Shown here piece by piece: positions 42,027 to 50,762 of a DNA stretch of 64,000 bases (positions are counted from its first letter, which is position 1; each line of letters begins with the position of its first letter). The DNA comes from CAILZL01 sp963748005 (GTDB taxonomy: Bacteria > Pseudomonadota > Gammaproteobacteria > Steroidobacterales > Steroidobacteraceae), in assembly GCA_963748005.1 (NCBI GenBank), contig CAVVHH010000002.1:1488001-1552000 (forward strand), read 5' to 3'. A model generated the notes under the pieces. The model was given only the letters and a program-made list of their open reading frames with translations, made no database searches and had not been told where the DNA came from. The position numbers and the translations under genes are program-made.

Positions 42027-42893
42027 TTAACCTCTCAAGCCACGCCACTCGATGGCGGTCTTGATCAGCAGCGTGACGATTGCCAGCACCATTAGCAAGG
42101 AGGCCACAGCGAATGCGCCGACGAAATTGTATTCGTTATAAAGAATCTCGATGTGCAGTGGCATGGTGTTGGTCAGGCCGCGAATGTGACCGGATACCAC
42201 CGACACGGCGCCGAACTCGCCCATGGCGCGTGCGTTGGTGAGGATCACGCCATAGATCAGACCCCAACGGATCTTGGGCAGCGTGACACGAATAAAGGTC
42301 ATCAGGCCGCCTGCGCCCATGGTGATGGCCGCCTCTTCTTCGTCGTTGCCCAGCTGCTGCATCAGGGGGATCAGCTCGCGCGCCACATAGGGAAAGGTGA
42401 CGAACATGGTGGCCAGAATCATCCCTGGCAGCGCGAAGATAATGCTGATGTCATGTTCGATCAGCCACAGCCCGAACCAGCCCTGCGAGCCGAACAGCAG
42501 AATGTAGATCAAGCCGGAGATGATGGGCGACACCGCAATGGGCAGATCGATGGCGGTGATCAGAACACTCTTGCCACGAAACTCGAACTTGGCAATCGCC
42601 CAGGCCGCGGCAATGCCAAACACGGTGTTCATGGGTACCACAATCGCAGCGATGGTCAGGGTCAGCTTGATGGCCGCCAGGGTGTCTTCGTCCATGAAGC
42701 TGTTGGCATAAGCCGCAAAACCTTTCGACAATGCCGAAGACAGCACGGTCATCAGCGGTGCGATCAGCAGCATTGCCAGAAACAGCACCGACACGCTGAT
42801 GAAAGCCCAGCGGGCAAACTTGTCAGCCCAGTTGTTACGACCGGGGCGACTGGCCAGTTCGGCGATGATTTGTTTGGAAGGACCGGCAGCCAT
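42027..42893 (-). CDS. cysW: Sulfate/thiosulfate ABC transporter permease CysW
   Basis: Inner-membrane permease, 288 residues, six helices. The binding-protein-dependent transport motif is EEEAAITMGAGGLMTFIRVTLPKIRWGL. The segment ARAMGEFGAVSVVSGHIRGLTNTMPLHIE-type ending (split here as ARAMGEFGAVSVVSGHI and TNTMPLHIEILY) marks CysW. With CysT it forms the channel for sulfate. Start ATG shares a base with the CysT stop (TGATG). The order cysA-sbp-cysT-cysW is compact and on one strand. Confidence 0.94.
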   Translation of the reverse strand: MAAGPSKQIIAELASRPGRNNWADKFARWAFISVSVLFLAMLLIAPLMTVLSSALSKGFAAYANSFMDEDTLAAIKLTLTIAAIVVPMNTVFGIAAAWAIAKFEFRGKSVLITAIDLPIAVSPIISGLIYILLFGSQGWFGLWLIEHDISIIFALPGMILATMFVTFPYVARELIPLMQQLGNDEEEAAITMGAGGLMTFIRVTLPKIRWGLIYGVILTNARAMGEFGAVSVVSGHIRGLTNTMPLHIEILYNEYNFVGAFAVASLLMVLAIVTLLIKTAIEWRGLRG

Positions 42894-43741
42894 CAGTGCT
42901 TACCCACCTTGCCGACGAACAGACGCCGCCGGCCCCAGGCCTGCAGCAGGTTGATGGACAACAACATCACGAACGACATGCCCAGCATGATGCAACCCAG
43001 CGCAGCCGCGCCAACGTAATCGTACTGCTCCAGCTTGATGACGATCAGCAGCGGTGTGATCTCGGTCTTCATCGGTAGATTGCCGGCGATGAAAATCACC
43101 GAACCATATTCACCCAGACCACGCGCAAACGCCATGGTGAAGCCCGTCAGCAATGCCGGGAGCACGGTGGGAAAAATGATGCGCCAGAAAATCACCACGC
43201 GTCCGGCACCGAGCGTTTCAGCGGCATCTTCCAGATCGCGCTGCACTTCGGCCAGCGCTGGTTGCACGGCACGCACCACGAACGGCAATCCGATCAGGGT
43301 CAGCGCGACGGTAATGCCCAGCCAGGTGTACACCACCTGGATGCCAAACTTCGCCAGCTGTTGTCCCAGCCAGCCGTCCTGCGCAAACACCGCAGTCAGT
43401 GCGATGCCAGACACCGCAGTAGGCAATGCAAACGGCATGTCGATCAGGGCATCCAGCACTTTGCGACCCGGGAAGTCGTAGCGTGTCAGCGCCCATGCAA
43501 TGCAAAAGCCAAATACGGAGTTGATCAGCGCTGCCAGAAACGACGTACCGAACGTCAACTTGTAGGAAGCCACCACACGCGGATCCAGCAGTACCTTCAG
43601 GAACTGATCAATACTCAGGCTGGAGGCCTTGATCACCATTGCCGCCAGCGGAATCAGCACGATCGCGCTCAGAAAGAACGTGGTGTAGCCCACGGTCAGC
43701 CCGAAACCCGGCAGCACAGTATGTTGACGCGACTCAGCCAT
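42893..43741 (-). CDS. cysT: Sulfate/thiosulfate ABC transporter permease CysT
   Basis: Inner-membrane permease, 282 residues. Motifs: LTFGTSFLAALINSVFGFCIAWALTRYDFPG (part), LIDMPFALPTAVSGIALTA, DAAETLGAGRVVIFWRIIFP and ARGLGEYGSVIFIAGNLPMKTEI. Partner of CysW. The frame also has a GTG at 43753; ATG 43741 seems the better start, but neither has a strong ribosome site. A GC-rich family repeat sits between this gene and sbp, so translation or mRNA decay may be separated at that point. Confidence 0.92.
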   Translation of the reverse strand: MAESRQHTVLPGFGLTVGYTTFFLSAIVLIPLAAMVIKASSLSIDQFLKVLLDPRVVASYKLTFGTSFLAALINSVFGFCIAWALTRYDFPGRKVLDALIDMPFALPTAVSGIALTAVFAQDGWLGQQLAKFGIQVVYTWLGITVALTLIGLPFVVRAVQPALAEVQRDLEDAAETLGAGRVVIFWRIIFPTVLPALLTGFTMAFARGLGEYGSVIFIAGNLPMKTEITPLLIVIKLEQYDYVGAAALGCIMLGMSFVMLLSINLLQAWGRRRLFVGKVGKH

Positions 43742-43785
43742 GCTTGCCTGCACAGTGAGTGGTGCGTGGACTCAAGATCGAGATA

Positions 43786-43832
43786 CCCCCTCCCTGCCCT
43801 CCCCCACTCGCGGGGGAGGGTTGGGGTGGGGG
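43786..43832. repeat. CCCCCTCCC-type palindromic repeat in the sulfate operon
   Basis: CCCCCTCCCTGCCCTCCCCC then a short loop and GGGGGAGGGTTGGGGTGGGG. Related to 56920-56966. It separates sbp and cysT within the operon. Confidence 0.85.
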
Positions 43833-43859
43833 CATCAGATATGTAGCAGATGCCGTCAT

Positions 43860-44939
43860 CTAAGACCCCTTTGCGTCCGTGTAGATGCGATCAAACAATG
43901 CGCCATCCGCAAAATGTTCGGCCTGTGCTTTCTGCCAGCCACCAAACACTTCATCAATGGTGAACAGCCGCAATTTTGGGAATTCATTCTGATGCCGGGC
44001 CAGCACCGCCGCATCACGCGGACGGAAATGGTGTTCAGCCACCAGCTGCTGGCCCTCGGGCGTGTACAGATATTGCAGATATGCCTCGGCGACCTGCCGC
44101 GTGCCCTTGCGATCCACCACCGTATCCACCAGCGCCACCGGCGGTTCGGCAAGAATGCTGCTGCTGGGCGCAACCAGTTGCAGATCCTGGTCACCCAGTT
44201 CCTTGATCGCCAGCAAGGCTTCGTTTTCCCAGGCAACCAGCACATCACCGATGCCACGTTGCGCAAAGGTATTGGTGGCCGCACGCGCGGCGCGATCCAG
44301 CACCGGTGCATGGCGATACATTTCGGCAACGAACTGTGCAGCCTTGGCCTGCGCCGCCTGTACTTCACTGGCTGCGGCAGGATCGCGCAACTTGCTCCAG
44401 TCGCCGTGCAGTTCGCGCTCCAGCACATAGCCCCAGGCCGCCAGATAATTCCAGCGCGCGCCGCCGGAGGTTTTCGGATTGGGTGTCACCACCTGCACAT
44501 CGTCGCGAATCAGGTCATCCCAGTCACGGATGTTCTTGGGATTTCCTTTGCGCACCAGAAACACGATTGTTGATGTATAAGGCGAGCTGTTGTCCGGCAA
44601 GCGGGTCTGCCAGTCGGCGCCAAGCTTCCTGCCGCGTTTGTGAATGGCATCGATGTCATAGGCCAGCGCCAGTGTCACCACATCGGCTTTCAGGCCTTCA
44701 ATGACGGCACGACCCTGACTGCCCGAACCCCCATGTGATTGCTTGATGCTGACTTGCTGGCCGGTCTTCGCCAGCCACAGTGCACTGAAGCGTTCATCGA
44801 TGTCGCGATACAACTCGCGGGTCGGGTCATAGCTGACGTTGAGCAGCTGCACCGTACCCTGTTCAGCGCGTTGCGCATCGCAGCCGGCCACTGCGATGGC
44901 GACCAGCAACAGCAACGACCACTGCCGCATGTAAAACAT
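43860..44939 (-). CDS. sbp: Periplasmic sulfate-binding protein, lipoprotein form
   Basis: A 359-residue solute-binding protein of the CysP/Sbp family. It has SYDPTRELYRDIDERF, SHGGSGSQGRAVIEGLKADVV and PNPKTSGGARWNYLAAWG, the standard sulfate-site segments. The lipobox VAGC at residues 17-20 makes it membrane-bound, unlike free E. coli Sbp. The open frame reaches 45002, but ATG 44939 overlaps the cysA stop (TGATG), the pattern used throughout this operon. It delivers sulfate or thiosulfate to CysT/CysW. Confidence 0.93.
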   Translation of the reverse strand: MFYMRQWSLLLLVAIAVAGCDAQRAEQGTVQLLNVSYDPTRELYRDIDERFSALWLAKTGQQVSIKQSHGGSGSQGRAVIEGLKADVVTLALAYDIDAIHKRGRKLGADWQTRLPDNSSPYTSTIVFLVRKGNPKNIRDWDDLIRDDVQVVTPNPKTSGGARWNYLAAWGYVLERELHGDWSKLRDPAAASEVQAAQAKAAQFVAEMYRHAPVLDRAARAATNTFAQRGIGDVLVAWENEALLAIKELGDQDLQLVAPSSSILAEPPVALVDTVVDRKGTRQVAEAYLQYLYTPEGQQLVAEHHFRPRDAAVLARHQNEFPKLRLFTIDEVFGGWQKAQAEHFADGALFDRIYTDAKGS

Positions 44940-46726
44940 CAGGCCAGCTTCCGCTGCGTGCTGTCCGATTCGCTGGCGCGAAACACGATCAGCATGGGCC
45001 AACCGGGACTGTGTTGCAGCAAGGGTGCAAACCGGTTCCGGAGTTCATCGCGGTCGGTCACGCCCAGAATCAGCATCTGGTCGGGCTTGTCACCCAGCTG
45101 GCGCATGAGCTCTGCCACCGCATCGCCATAGTGCAACTCGGTACGCATCTCCAGACCATGTACGGCCTGCGCTTCGGAACGTGCATCCAGCAATTCGCGC
45201 ATGGCGCCCGGCTTTTGGGCTTCATTCTCGTTACCGGCGACGATATTCAGATAGGTTGCTTCAGCTGGCACGTGACGCAGCACACTGGCCGCGACTGCCA
45301 GTGTTGCGCGGCGGGCATCTTCCGCAGTCCAATGAATCAGCACACGCGTCGCCGGCGTGAACTGCGCCGGCAATATCAGTACTTCTCTGGCGCCGCGTTC
45401 CAGCAACCAGTCGAGTTGCTGTGCCACCTGCGCACCTGCTGCAATCACCGAGACACCTGCCAGCGGCGCGACACTGGCGCTGCGAGCACCGGCGCTGCCA
45501 AGTTGCGCTTCCACCACGGTATTGATGCGGGTCTTCATGCGTGTAGCCAGATCCACCAGCAGCGGATGCGCCTTGAGATCTTCCATGACACTGGCGGTGC
45601 GCGCATACACCGAGTAGCTCGACAGGGGTGTGGGCAACACATGGATGCGTCGCACACCCACGGCAACCGTCTGGCCCGCACTCAGCGGCAACAGACGCTG
45701 CTCGTGCTGCGTGCGGGTCACATCGAGCGTGGCAAGATTTTCACCATTGTCAGCACTCACAGCGCCCTTGTCGGACTCGGTCATGCGTACGCGCAAGCGT
45801 TCGAATGCGCCGGTAAAGCCCACCGATTCGACGACCCCACCGCCAAGATAAATGGTGTTCAAAGCATCGCGATGCGCCGCCAGTGAAATCTCTTCGGGAC
45901 GCAGCACCGCCACCACTTCATGATCGTGCTGCATTTCCACGCGCTGGTCGAGTTTGGCGGTCACCGGTGTGGTGCCGACGCGAATGCCTTCAGCAGTCTG
46001 CCGCGCCAGCAACAGGTTGGCGGCACCGAGGAAGGTAGCCACAAAACGCGTCGCCGGGCGCGCATACAATTCTTCAGGACGTCCCACTTCCAGCAGACGA
46101 CCCAGATTCATCACGCCAATTCGATCCGCCAGCGCAAAGGCTTCTTCCTGATCATGCGTCACCAGAATGGTGGAGATTTTCAACTCGCGCTGCACCTCGC
46201 GAATGGTGCGGCGCAGCTCTTCGCGGATTTTGGCGTCCAGCGCGCCAAAGGGTTCATCCATCAGCAGCACCTGTGGCTTGTGCGCCAGGGCGCGTGCGAC
46301 GGCGACACGCTGCTGCTGACCACCCGACAACTGAGTCGGCAGACGATCATCCATACCTTCCAGCGCCACCAGCCGCAGCAGTTCCTTGCGACGCGCGATG
46401 CGTTCGGCTTTTTTCACGCCACGCACGCGCAGCGCGAACTCGATGTTGTCGGCCACACTCATGTGTTTGAACAGTGCGTAGTTCTGGAACACGAAACCGA
46501 CTTCGCGCTTGCGCGGTGACACATGGGTGACATCGCGGCCATGCAGGGAGATACGGCCGTGATCAACACCGGTCAGGCCGGCAATGGCGCGCAACAGGGT
46601 GCTCTTGCCGCTGCCGCTGGCGCCCAGCAATACGAAAAACTCGCCGTCGGCGACGTCCAGCGAAACGTCATTGACGACCGGCGTGTTCTGGTAACGCTTG
46701 GTGATCTGGTCGAGCGTAATGGACAT
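44939..46726 (-). CDS. cysA: Sulfate ABC transporter ATPase CysA with C-terminal USP-like domain
   Basis: ATPase of the sulfate importer, first gene of its operon. Walker A is GASGSGKST near residue 34, the signature LSGGQQQRVAVARALAHKPQ, Walker B VLLMDEPFGALDA and VTHDQEEAFALADRI. A TOBE-like region runs to about 360. At 595 residues it is about 230 longer than standard CysA. The extra C-terminal part (about 375-590) has RVLIHWTAEDARRATLAV and MLILGVTDRDEL... HSPGWPMLIVF segments, a pattern like universal-stress-protein (UspA) folds. This added domain might let the cell sense nucleotide or stress state at the importer; that is inference. Confidence 0.9.
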   Translation of the reverse strand: MSITLDQITKRYQNTPVVNDVSLDVADGEFFVLLGASGSGKSTLLRAIAGLTGVDHGRISLHGRDVTHVSPRKREVGFVFQNYALFKHMSVADNIEFALRVRGVKKAERIARRKELLRLVALEGMDDRLPTQLSGGQQQRVAVARALAHKPQVLLMDEPFGALDAKIREELRRTIREVQRELKISTILVTHDQEEAFALADRIGVMNLGRLLEVGRPEELYARPATRFVATFLGAANLLLARQTAEGIRVGTTPVTAKLDQRVEMQHDHEVVAVLRPEEISLAAHRDALNTIYLGGGVVESVGFTGAFERLRVRMTESDKGAVSADNGENLATLDVTRTQHEQRLLPLSAGQTVAVGVRRIHVLPTPLSSYSVYARTASVMEDLKAHPLLVDLATRMKTRINTVVEAQLGSAGARSASVAPLAGVSVIAAGAQVAQQLDWLLERGAREVLILPAQFTPATRVLIHWTAEDARRATLAVAASVLRHVPAEATYLNIVAGNENEAQKPGAMRELLDARSEAQAVHGLEMRTELHYGDAVAELMRQLGDKPDQMLILGVTDRDELRNRFAPLLQHSPGWPMLIVFRASESDSTQRKLA

Positions 46727-46898
46727 GGGGAGGCCACGGACTGAGGGTGCACGATCCTAGCGCGTCGCCGGTATCACGGTCAGTTACAGCCGGGTTATAA
46801 ACTGGTTACAAATGGTTGCATGACAAGTTGTTTAGAAACGCAGCATTTGCCCGCCTCCGTCGGCAAAATACCCTGAGCCAGAACCTCGATAGCCGAAC

Positions 46899-47681
46899 AT
46901 GATCGTGAAACTGATACGCACTCTCTCCGTATTGCTGCTGGTCAGCCTGCTGGGTGCCTGTGGCAAACTCGATAGACCTGCACCGGGCACGTACCGCGCC
47001 CAGGTCACGCTGCGCGGCGGTGAAGTCCCCTTTGAACTGCAGGTCAACGACGAAAATGGCCAGGCCACCCTGGCGATCGTGCGCGATGACGAGTTGCAGC
47101 CGCTCACCGGTGTGGTCCTCAAGGAAGGCAAGCTGGAAGCGCAACTGCCGGATGCGGCGGGCACGCTGCACGCCAGCATCAGCCGTGGAGAACTCAAAGG
47201 GGAGGTACGTCTGATTGACCCGCAGGGCAAACCCCAGACCCTGCCGTTCGCCGCCGATCTGGATGATCACTATCGTTTTGTTGAAAAACCCGGCACCGAT
47301 AACGCCGACATCTCCGGGTACTGGCAGCTGGAAGTCATCAGCCCGGAACATTTTGCGGTGCCGGTCACTCTGCAGCTGCAACAACGCTTTGACGCCGTGG
47401 ATGGCCGGCTGCTGCTGCCGGATGGCAAGCAGGTTGCCGTGTATGGTCAGGTGAATGGCGACGTTGTGTATCTGTCGGTGCTTGGCCAGGGCCGTGCCCT
47501 GCTGCTGAAAGGCAAGGTCAATCAGCGAGGTGAATTGCAGGGAGAGTCATGGAGCAACCTGAGTGCCGCCAGGAACTGGGTGGCGCGACGCATGCTGGAT
47601 GAGCAAGCAGTATCACTGACGCCGCAGGACGAAACAGTGCGCAGGGTGGCGTTGCCCTGGAACATTCCGACGCAACAATAA
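46899..47681 (+). CDS. Lipoprotein of unknown function
   Basis: A 260-residue lipoprotein with lipobox LLGAC (Cys at residue 21). The mature part is all-beta in pattern, with two similar halves (GTYRAQVTLRGGEVPFELQV and GYWQLEVISPEHFAVPVTLQ) that look like an internal duplication. No family is recognised. It is divergent from cysA; the 172-bp gap between them should hold both promoters. It faces the convergent Bcr/CflA gene, 13 bp away. Confidence 0.68.
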   Translation: MIVKLIRTLSVLLLVSLLGACGKLDRPAPGTYRAQVTLRGGEVPFELQVNDENGQATLAIVRDDELQPLTGVVLKEGKLEAQLPDAAGTLHASISRGELKGEVRLIDPQGKPQTLPFAADLDDHYRFVEKPGTDNADISGYWQLEVISPEHFAVPVTLQLQQRFDAVDGRLLLPDGKQVAVYGQVNGDVVYLSVLGQGRALLLKGKVNQRGELQGESWSNLSAARNWVARRMLDEQAVSLTPQDETVRRVALPWNIPTQQ

Positions 47682-47694
47682 GAGCGCGGTCCCC

Positions 47695-48870
47695 TTACCT
47701 GGTCAGCCACCGATGCGCCGCCAGCAATGCCAGCGAGGCAACCAGCATCAGCAACGCCATGGCGTGCACACCGCCGCTGCTGAATATGGCGGTGGCAAAA
47801 CCCGCCAGCGTTGAACCCACCGACTGGATTGAACCGAGCAATGCCGAGGCCGCCCCGGCCCGCGTACCCTGATGCGCCAGCGCTTCGGCAGTGGCATTCG
47901 GGCCAATGTGACCCGTGCCGATGAAGATCCCCGCTTGCAGCAGAACCAGCAGCCACAGTGCGCTGGGTATATGCCAGTTGGTCAGCAGGGTGGCACCAGC
48001 GAAGAGTACCGGCGCCCATACCGCTATGCGCAGGATGGCGGCGGGTGAATGCAGGCGCAGCCGATGCAGATTGAATTGGCTGCCCAACACGAAACTCATG
48101 CCATTCAGCCCCATCAGCAAGGCCAGCTGGAATGAGGTCAGGCCATACGCAGCCGACAGCACTGTGGGCGCGATGGATATGTAGCAAAAAATCACCGCAA
48201 TGGCGCAGGCGCACAGCAGTGCATGGCCGGCAAAGCTGCGATCGCGCAGCAGATCAGCATAGGTATCCACCACCTTGCGCAGACTCAGGGCGCTGCCACG
48301 CTGGCCGGTTTCCTTGAGTGCAAAATGTACCAGCGCCAGCAGCACCAGCCCCACCATTGCCTGAATGTGAAACAGGGTACGCCAACTGCCGGCGGTAGCG
48401 ATGAGACTGCCCAGCAGCGGCGAGACAATGGGTCCCACGGCAGTAATCAGAATCAGGGTGGAGAACACGCGTGCGGCCTCATGGGCTTCGCAGCAATCGC
48501 GCACCACGGCACGGGCAATGACCACACCGGCGCAGCCGCCCAGCGCCTGCAGCAAGCGACTGAGCGTCAGGGCCGTCATGCTGTCTGCCAGCGCACAACC
48601 CAGCGAACCCAGCACATACAGGATCAGCGCCCCGTACAGCGGCGGCTTGCGGCCAAATCGGTCGCTGATCGGTCCATAGAACAGCTGCCCGATCGCCACG
48701 CCGAACATGTAGGCCGCCAGAGTATTCTCGATGCCCTGGCCGAGATCACTTTCAATAAGAGTGAATGCCGGCAGATACAGATCGATGGACACCGGACCCA
48801 GACCGGTCAGCGTGCCCAACAACAGGAGCCAGCCCAGCGGATGTGCCGCGAACCGCGATGGCTGGGTCAT
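47695..48870 (-). CDS. Bcr/CflA-type MFS multidrug exporter
   Basis: A 391-residue inner-membrane exporter with twelve helices. Motif A-like sequence reads FYGPISDRFGRKPPLYGALILY after helix 2. GGCAGVVIARAVVRDC is typical of the Bcr/CflA group, as is the helix-1 end GPVSIDLYLPAFTLIESDL. It exports drugs such as bicyclomycin or chloramphenicol by proton antiport; the physiological substrate is unknown. A single gene, divergent from yajQ. Confidence 0.9.
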   Translation of the reverse strand: MTQPSRFAAHPLGWLLLLGTLTGLGPVSIDLYLPAFTLIESDLGQGIENTLAAYMFGVAIGQLFYGPISDRFGRKPPLYGALILYVLGSLGCALADSMTALTLSRLLQALGGCAGVVIARAVVRDCCEAHEAARVFSTLILITAVGPIVSPLLGSLIATAGSWRTLFHIQAMVGLVLLALVHFALKETGQRGSALSLRKVVDTYADLLRDRSFAGHALLCACAIAVIFCYISIAPTVLSAAYGLTSFQLALLMGLNGMSFVLGSQFNLHRLRLHSPAAILRIAVWAPVLFAGATLLTNWHIPSALWLLVLLQAGIFIGTGHIGPNATAEALAHQGTRAGAASALLGSIQSVGSTLAGFATAIFSSGGVHAMALLMLVASLALLAAHRWLTR

Positions 48871-48991
48871 GAAACGTTATTCCCCCGGTAGATATAGTCT
48901 GTTCGAGCAGCGCAGATTAGCATTCAGCCCAGCCCATCGACCCAAAAGAAACGTAAACTTCCCGGTTTGGAACCCTTACGGATTTGACACC

Positions 48992-49474
48992 ATGCCATCC
49001 TTCGATATTGTTTCCGAACTCAATCAGCACGAAGTGGTCAACGCCGTCGATCAGGCCACCCGCGAAATCGACACACGCTTTGATTTCAAGGGCAGCGATG
49101 CCAAGTTCGAACTCAAGGACAAGGTCATCACCCTGAGCGCCCAGGCGGATTTCCAGCTCAAGCAAATGCTGGATATCCTCAGGTTGCGGCTGTCCAAACG
49201 CGGCGTCGATGTGCAATGCATGAAGATCGACGATCCAGTCGTGGCGCTGAACTCAGCCAGACAAGTCGTGACGCTGCGCGAAGGTATTGAGGGTGAGCTG
49301 GGCAAGAAAGTTCAGCGTCTCATCAAGGATTCCAAACTCAAGGTACAGGCTGCCATTCAGGACAAGCAGGTGCGCGTCACCGGCAAGAGCCGCGACGACC
49401 TGCAGGCCGTAATGGCGCTGCTGCGCGGCGCCAAGCTGGAGATGCCGCTGCAGTTCACCAATTTCAGAGACTGA
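48992..49474 (+). CDS. yajQ: YajQ family nucleotide-binding protein
   Basis: A 160-residue cytoplasmic protein of the UPF0234/DUF520 family. It begins MPSFDIVSELNQHEVVNAVD, has the two-ferredoxin-fold pattern and ends LEMPLQFTNFRD, all strongly conserved. Homologues bind cyclic di-GMP or nucleic acid. The frame extends back to 48731, but ATG 48992 is the family start. It sits eight bases before oxyR and is likely co-transcribed with it. Confidence 0.95.
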   Translation: MPSFDIVSELNQHEVVNAVDQATREIDTRFDFKGSDAKFELKDKVITLSAQADFQLKQMLDILRLRLSKRGVDVQCMKIDDPVVALNSARQVVTLREGIEGELGKKVQRLIKDSKLKVQAAIQDKQVRVTGKSRDDLQAVMALLRGAKLEMPLQFTNFRD

Positions 49475-49482
49475 TTAACAAC

Positions 49483-50379
49483 ATGAACCTACGCGATTTG
49501 CGTTATCTGGTGGCGCTGGCCGATACCCGGCACTTCGGCAAGGCGGCGGCGCGCTGCCATGTCAGTCAGCCCACGCTGTCGGCACAGCTGAAGAAGCTGG
49601 AAGAATATCTGGGCGTGGAATTGATCGAGCGTCAGCCGCGCCGTGTGGCGCTCACTGAAATAGGCGAACAGATCGTGGCGCGTGCGCGGCGCGTGGTAAC
49701 TGACAGCGACGAACTGCTGGCCCTGGCGCGCAGCCAGCGCGATCCACTCAGCGGCAGCCTGAAGCTGGCATTGATCCCCACTCTCGGTCCCTATCTGTTG
49801 CCGCTGCTGTCCAAACAACTGCGCCGGCAACTGCCCAAGCTCAAGCTGATGCTGTACGAATATCAGACCGAACCTTTGCTACAGGCGCTACGTACCGGCG
49901 ATATCGACATGGGAGTGCTGGCGCTGCCTGTTCATGCCGATGGCGTGGAAACCCGCAAGCTGTTCGAAGAAGACTTCATGGTGGCGCTGCCCAGGGGGCA
50001 TCGGCTGGCCGACAGGGCCACGGTGAAACTCGATGATCTCAAGGGCGACTCGATGCTGCTGTTGGAGGATGGTCATTGCCTGCGTGATCAGGCGCTGGAA
50101 ATCTGCAGCAAAGGCGACGTGGAAGAAGACCAGGACTATCGTGCCACCAGTCTGGAGACGCTACGGCAGATGGTGGCTGCCGGTATGGGCGTCACTCTGT
50201 TGCCCAAACTTTCAACCGGCGGCCCCTTCGGCAACGAGAAGAGTGTGGTGGTCAAACCCTTCCCCAAACCAGCCCCACACCGCATCATCGGCGCAGTCTG
50301 GCGCAAGAGCAGTACCCGCAGTTCGGCCATCAAGGCGGTGTGCGAGGTGATTGAAGCGAGCATGGCGGCGCACGTTTGA
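49483..50379 (+). CDS. oxyR: Hydrogen-peroxide sensor and LysR-type regulator OxyR
   Basis: A 298-residue LysR-type regulator. The N-terminal helix-turn-helix (about 1-60) reads MNLRDLRYLVALADTRHFGK and QPTLSAQLKKLEEYLGVELI. The effector domain has the redox centre EDGHCLRDQALEIC with Cys at 199 and 208, the exact positions of the peroxide-sensing disulfide pair of E. coli OxyR. It should turn on catalase, peroxidase and iron-storage genes on oxidation; none lie nearby. The gene stands behind yajQ, not beside a target gene. Confidence 0.96.
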   Translation: MNLRDLRYLVALADTRHFGKAAARCHVSQPTLSAQLKKLEEYLGVELIERQPRRVALTEIGEQIVARARRVVTDSDELLALARSQRDPLSGSLKLALIPTLGPYLLPLLSKQLRRQLPKLKLMLYEYQTEPLLQALRTGDIDMGVLALPVHADGVETRKLFEEDFMVALPRGHRLADRATVKLDDLKGDSMLLLEDGHCLRDQALEICSKGDVEEDQDYRATSLETLRQMVAAGMGVTLLPKLSTGGPFGNEKSVVVKPFPKPAPHRIIGAVWRKSSTRSSAIKAVCEVIEASMAAHV

Positions 50380-50382
50380 TTC

Positions 50383-50514
50383 CACCTCTCCCCTCGTGGG
50401 AGAGGTCGCGCGCAGCGTCCCGCGGGATTTCCTTCGGTCACGGGTGAGGGGTAGTAAGCGAATGCGTACTTCAATCACCCTCACCCCAACCCTCTCCCTC
50501 AGGGAGAGGGGGTA
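50383..50514. repeat. Family A repeat region, mosaic
   Basis: Units CCTCTCCCCTCGTGGGAGAGG (left, 21 bases, given split as CCTCTCCCC and GGGAGAGG arms) and CCCTCTCCCTCAGGGAGAGG (right). The middle holds the 30-bp module shared with 35619-35648. It starts just after the oxyR stop. Confidence 0.85.
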
Positions 50515-50574
50515 TCGTCCAATTCCCAAGCACCGCCCTTGCGCCAGCCGCGCAGAGCCTGCTAGATTCCAGCC

Positions 50575-50661
50575 ATGCGTCACTTCCAGACAACGAACAT
50601 CTCCATATCGCCCCGTCGCGGCGGTTCGTTGCTGGGTGCGCGCCTGCACCTGCGTCGCTAG
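50575..50661 (+). CDS. Possible leuA leader peptide
   Basis: A 28-codon frame, 101 bp before leuA, starting MRHFQTTNISISP and ending SLLGARLHLRR. Four of its last eleven codons are Leu (TTG, CTG, CTG, CTG). A leader that stalls when charged tRNA-Leu is low would make sense before leuA, but Leu is not as clustered as in classic leaders and the ribosome site is weak. Treat as a candidate. Confidence 0.35.
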   Translation: MRHFQTTNISISPRRGGSLLGARLHLRR

Positions 50662-50733
50662 ACGCAACATCAAACTTCTCGCGCCCAAACTACTGACAGG
50701 GCGCCGCACACCCCCCGAGTTTTTTGTTTTTTT
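50652..50733 (+). promoter_or_regulatory. Possible attenuator region before leuA
   Basis: Hairpin GCGTC/GACGC (50652-50665) over the leader stop, then GCGCCC (50681-50686) paired with GGGCGC (50699-50704), then CACACCCCCCGAG and a T-run TTTTTTGTTTTTTT at 50720-50733. GGGTGCGC (about 50634-50641) can pair instead with GCACACCC just before the T-run, giving a choice of structures. The T-run is striking in this GC-rich DNA. Confidence 0.4.
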
Positions 50734-50762
50734 GCAGGCCGCCCTGCCGTGGGAGAACCACC

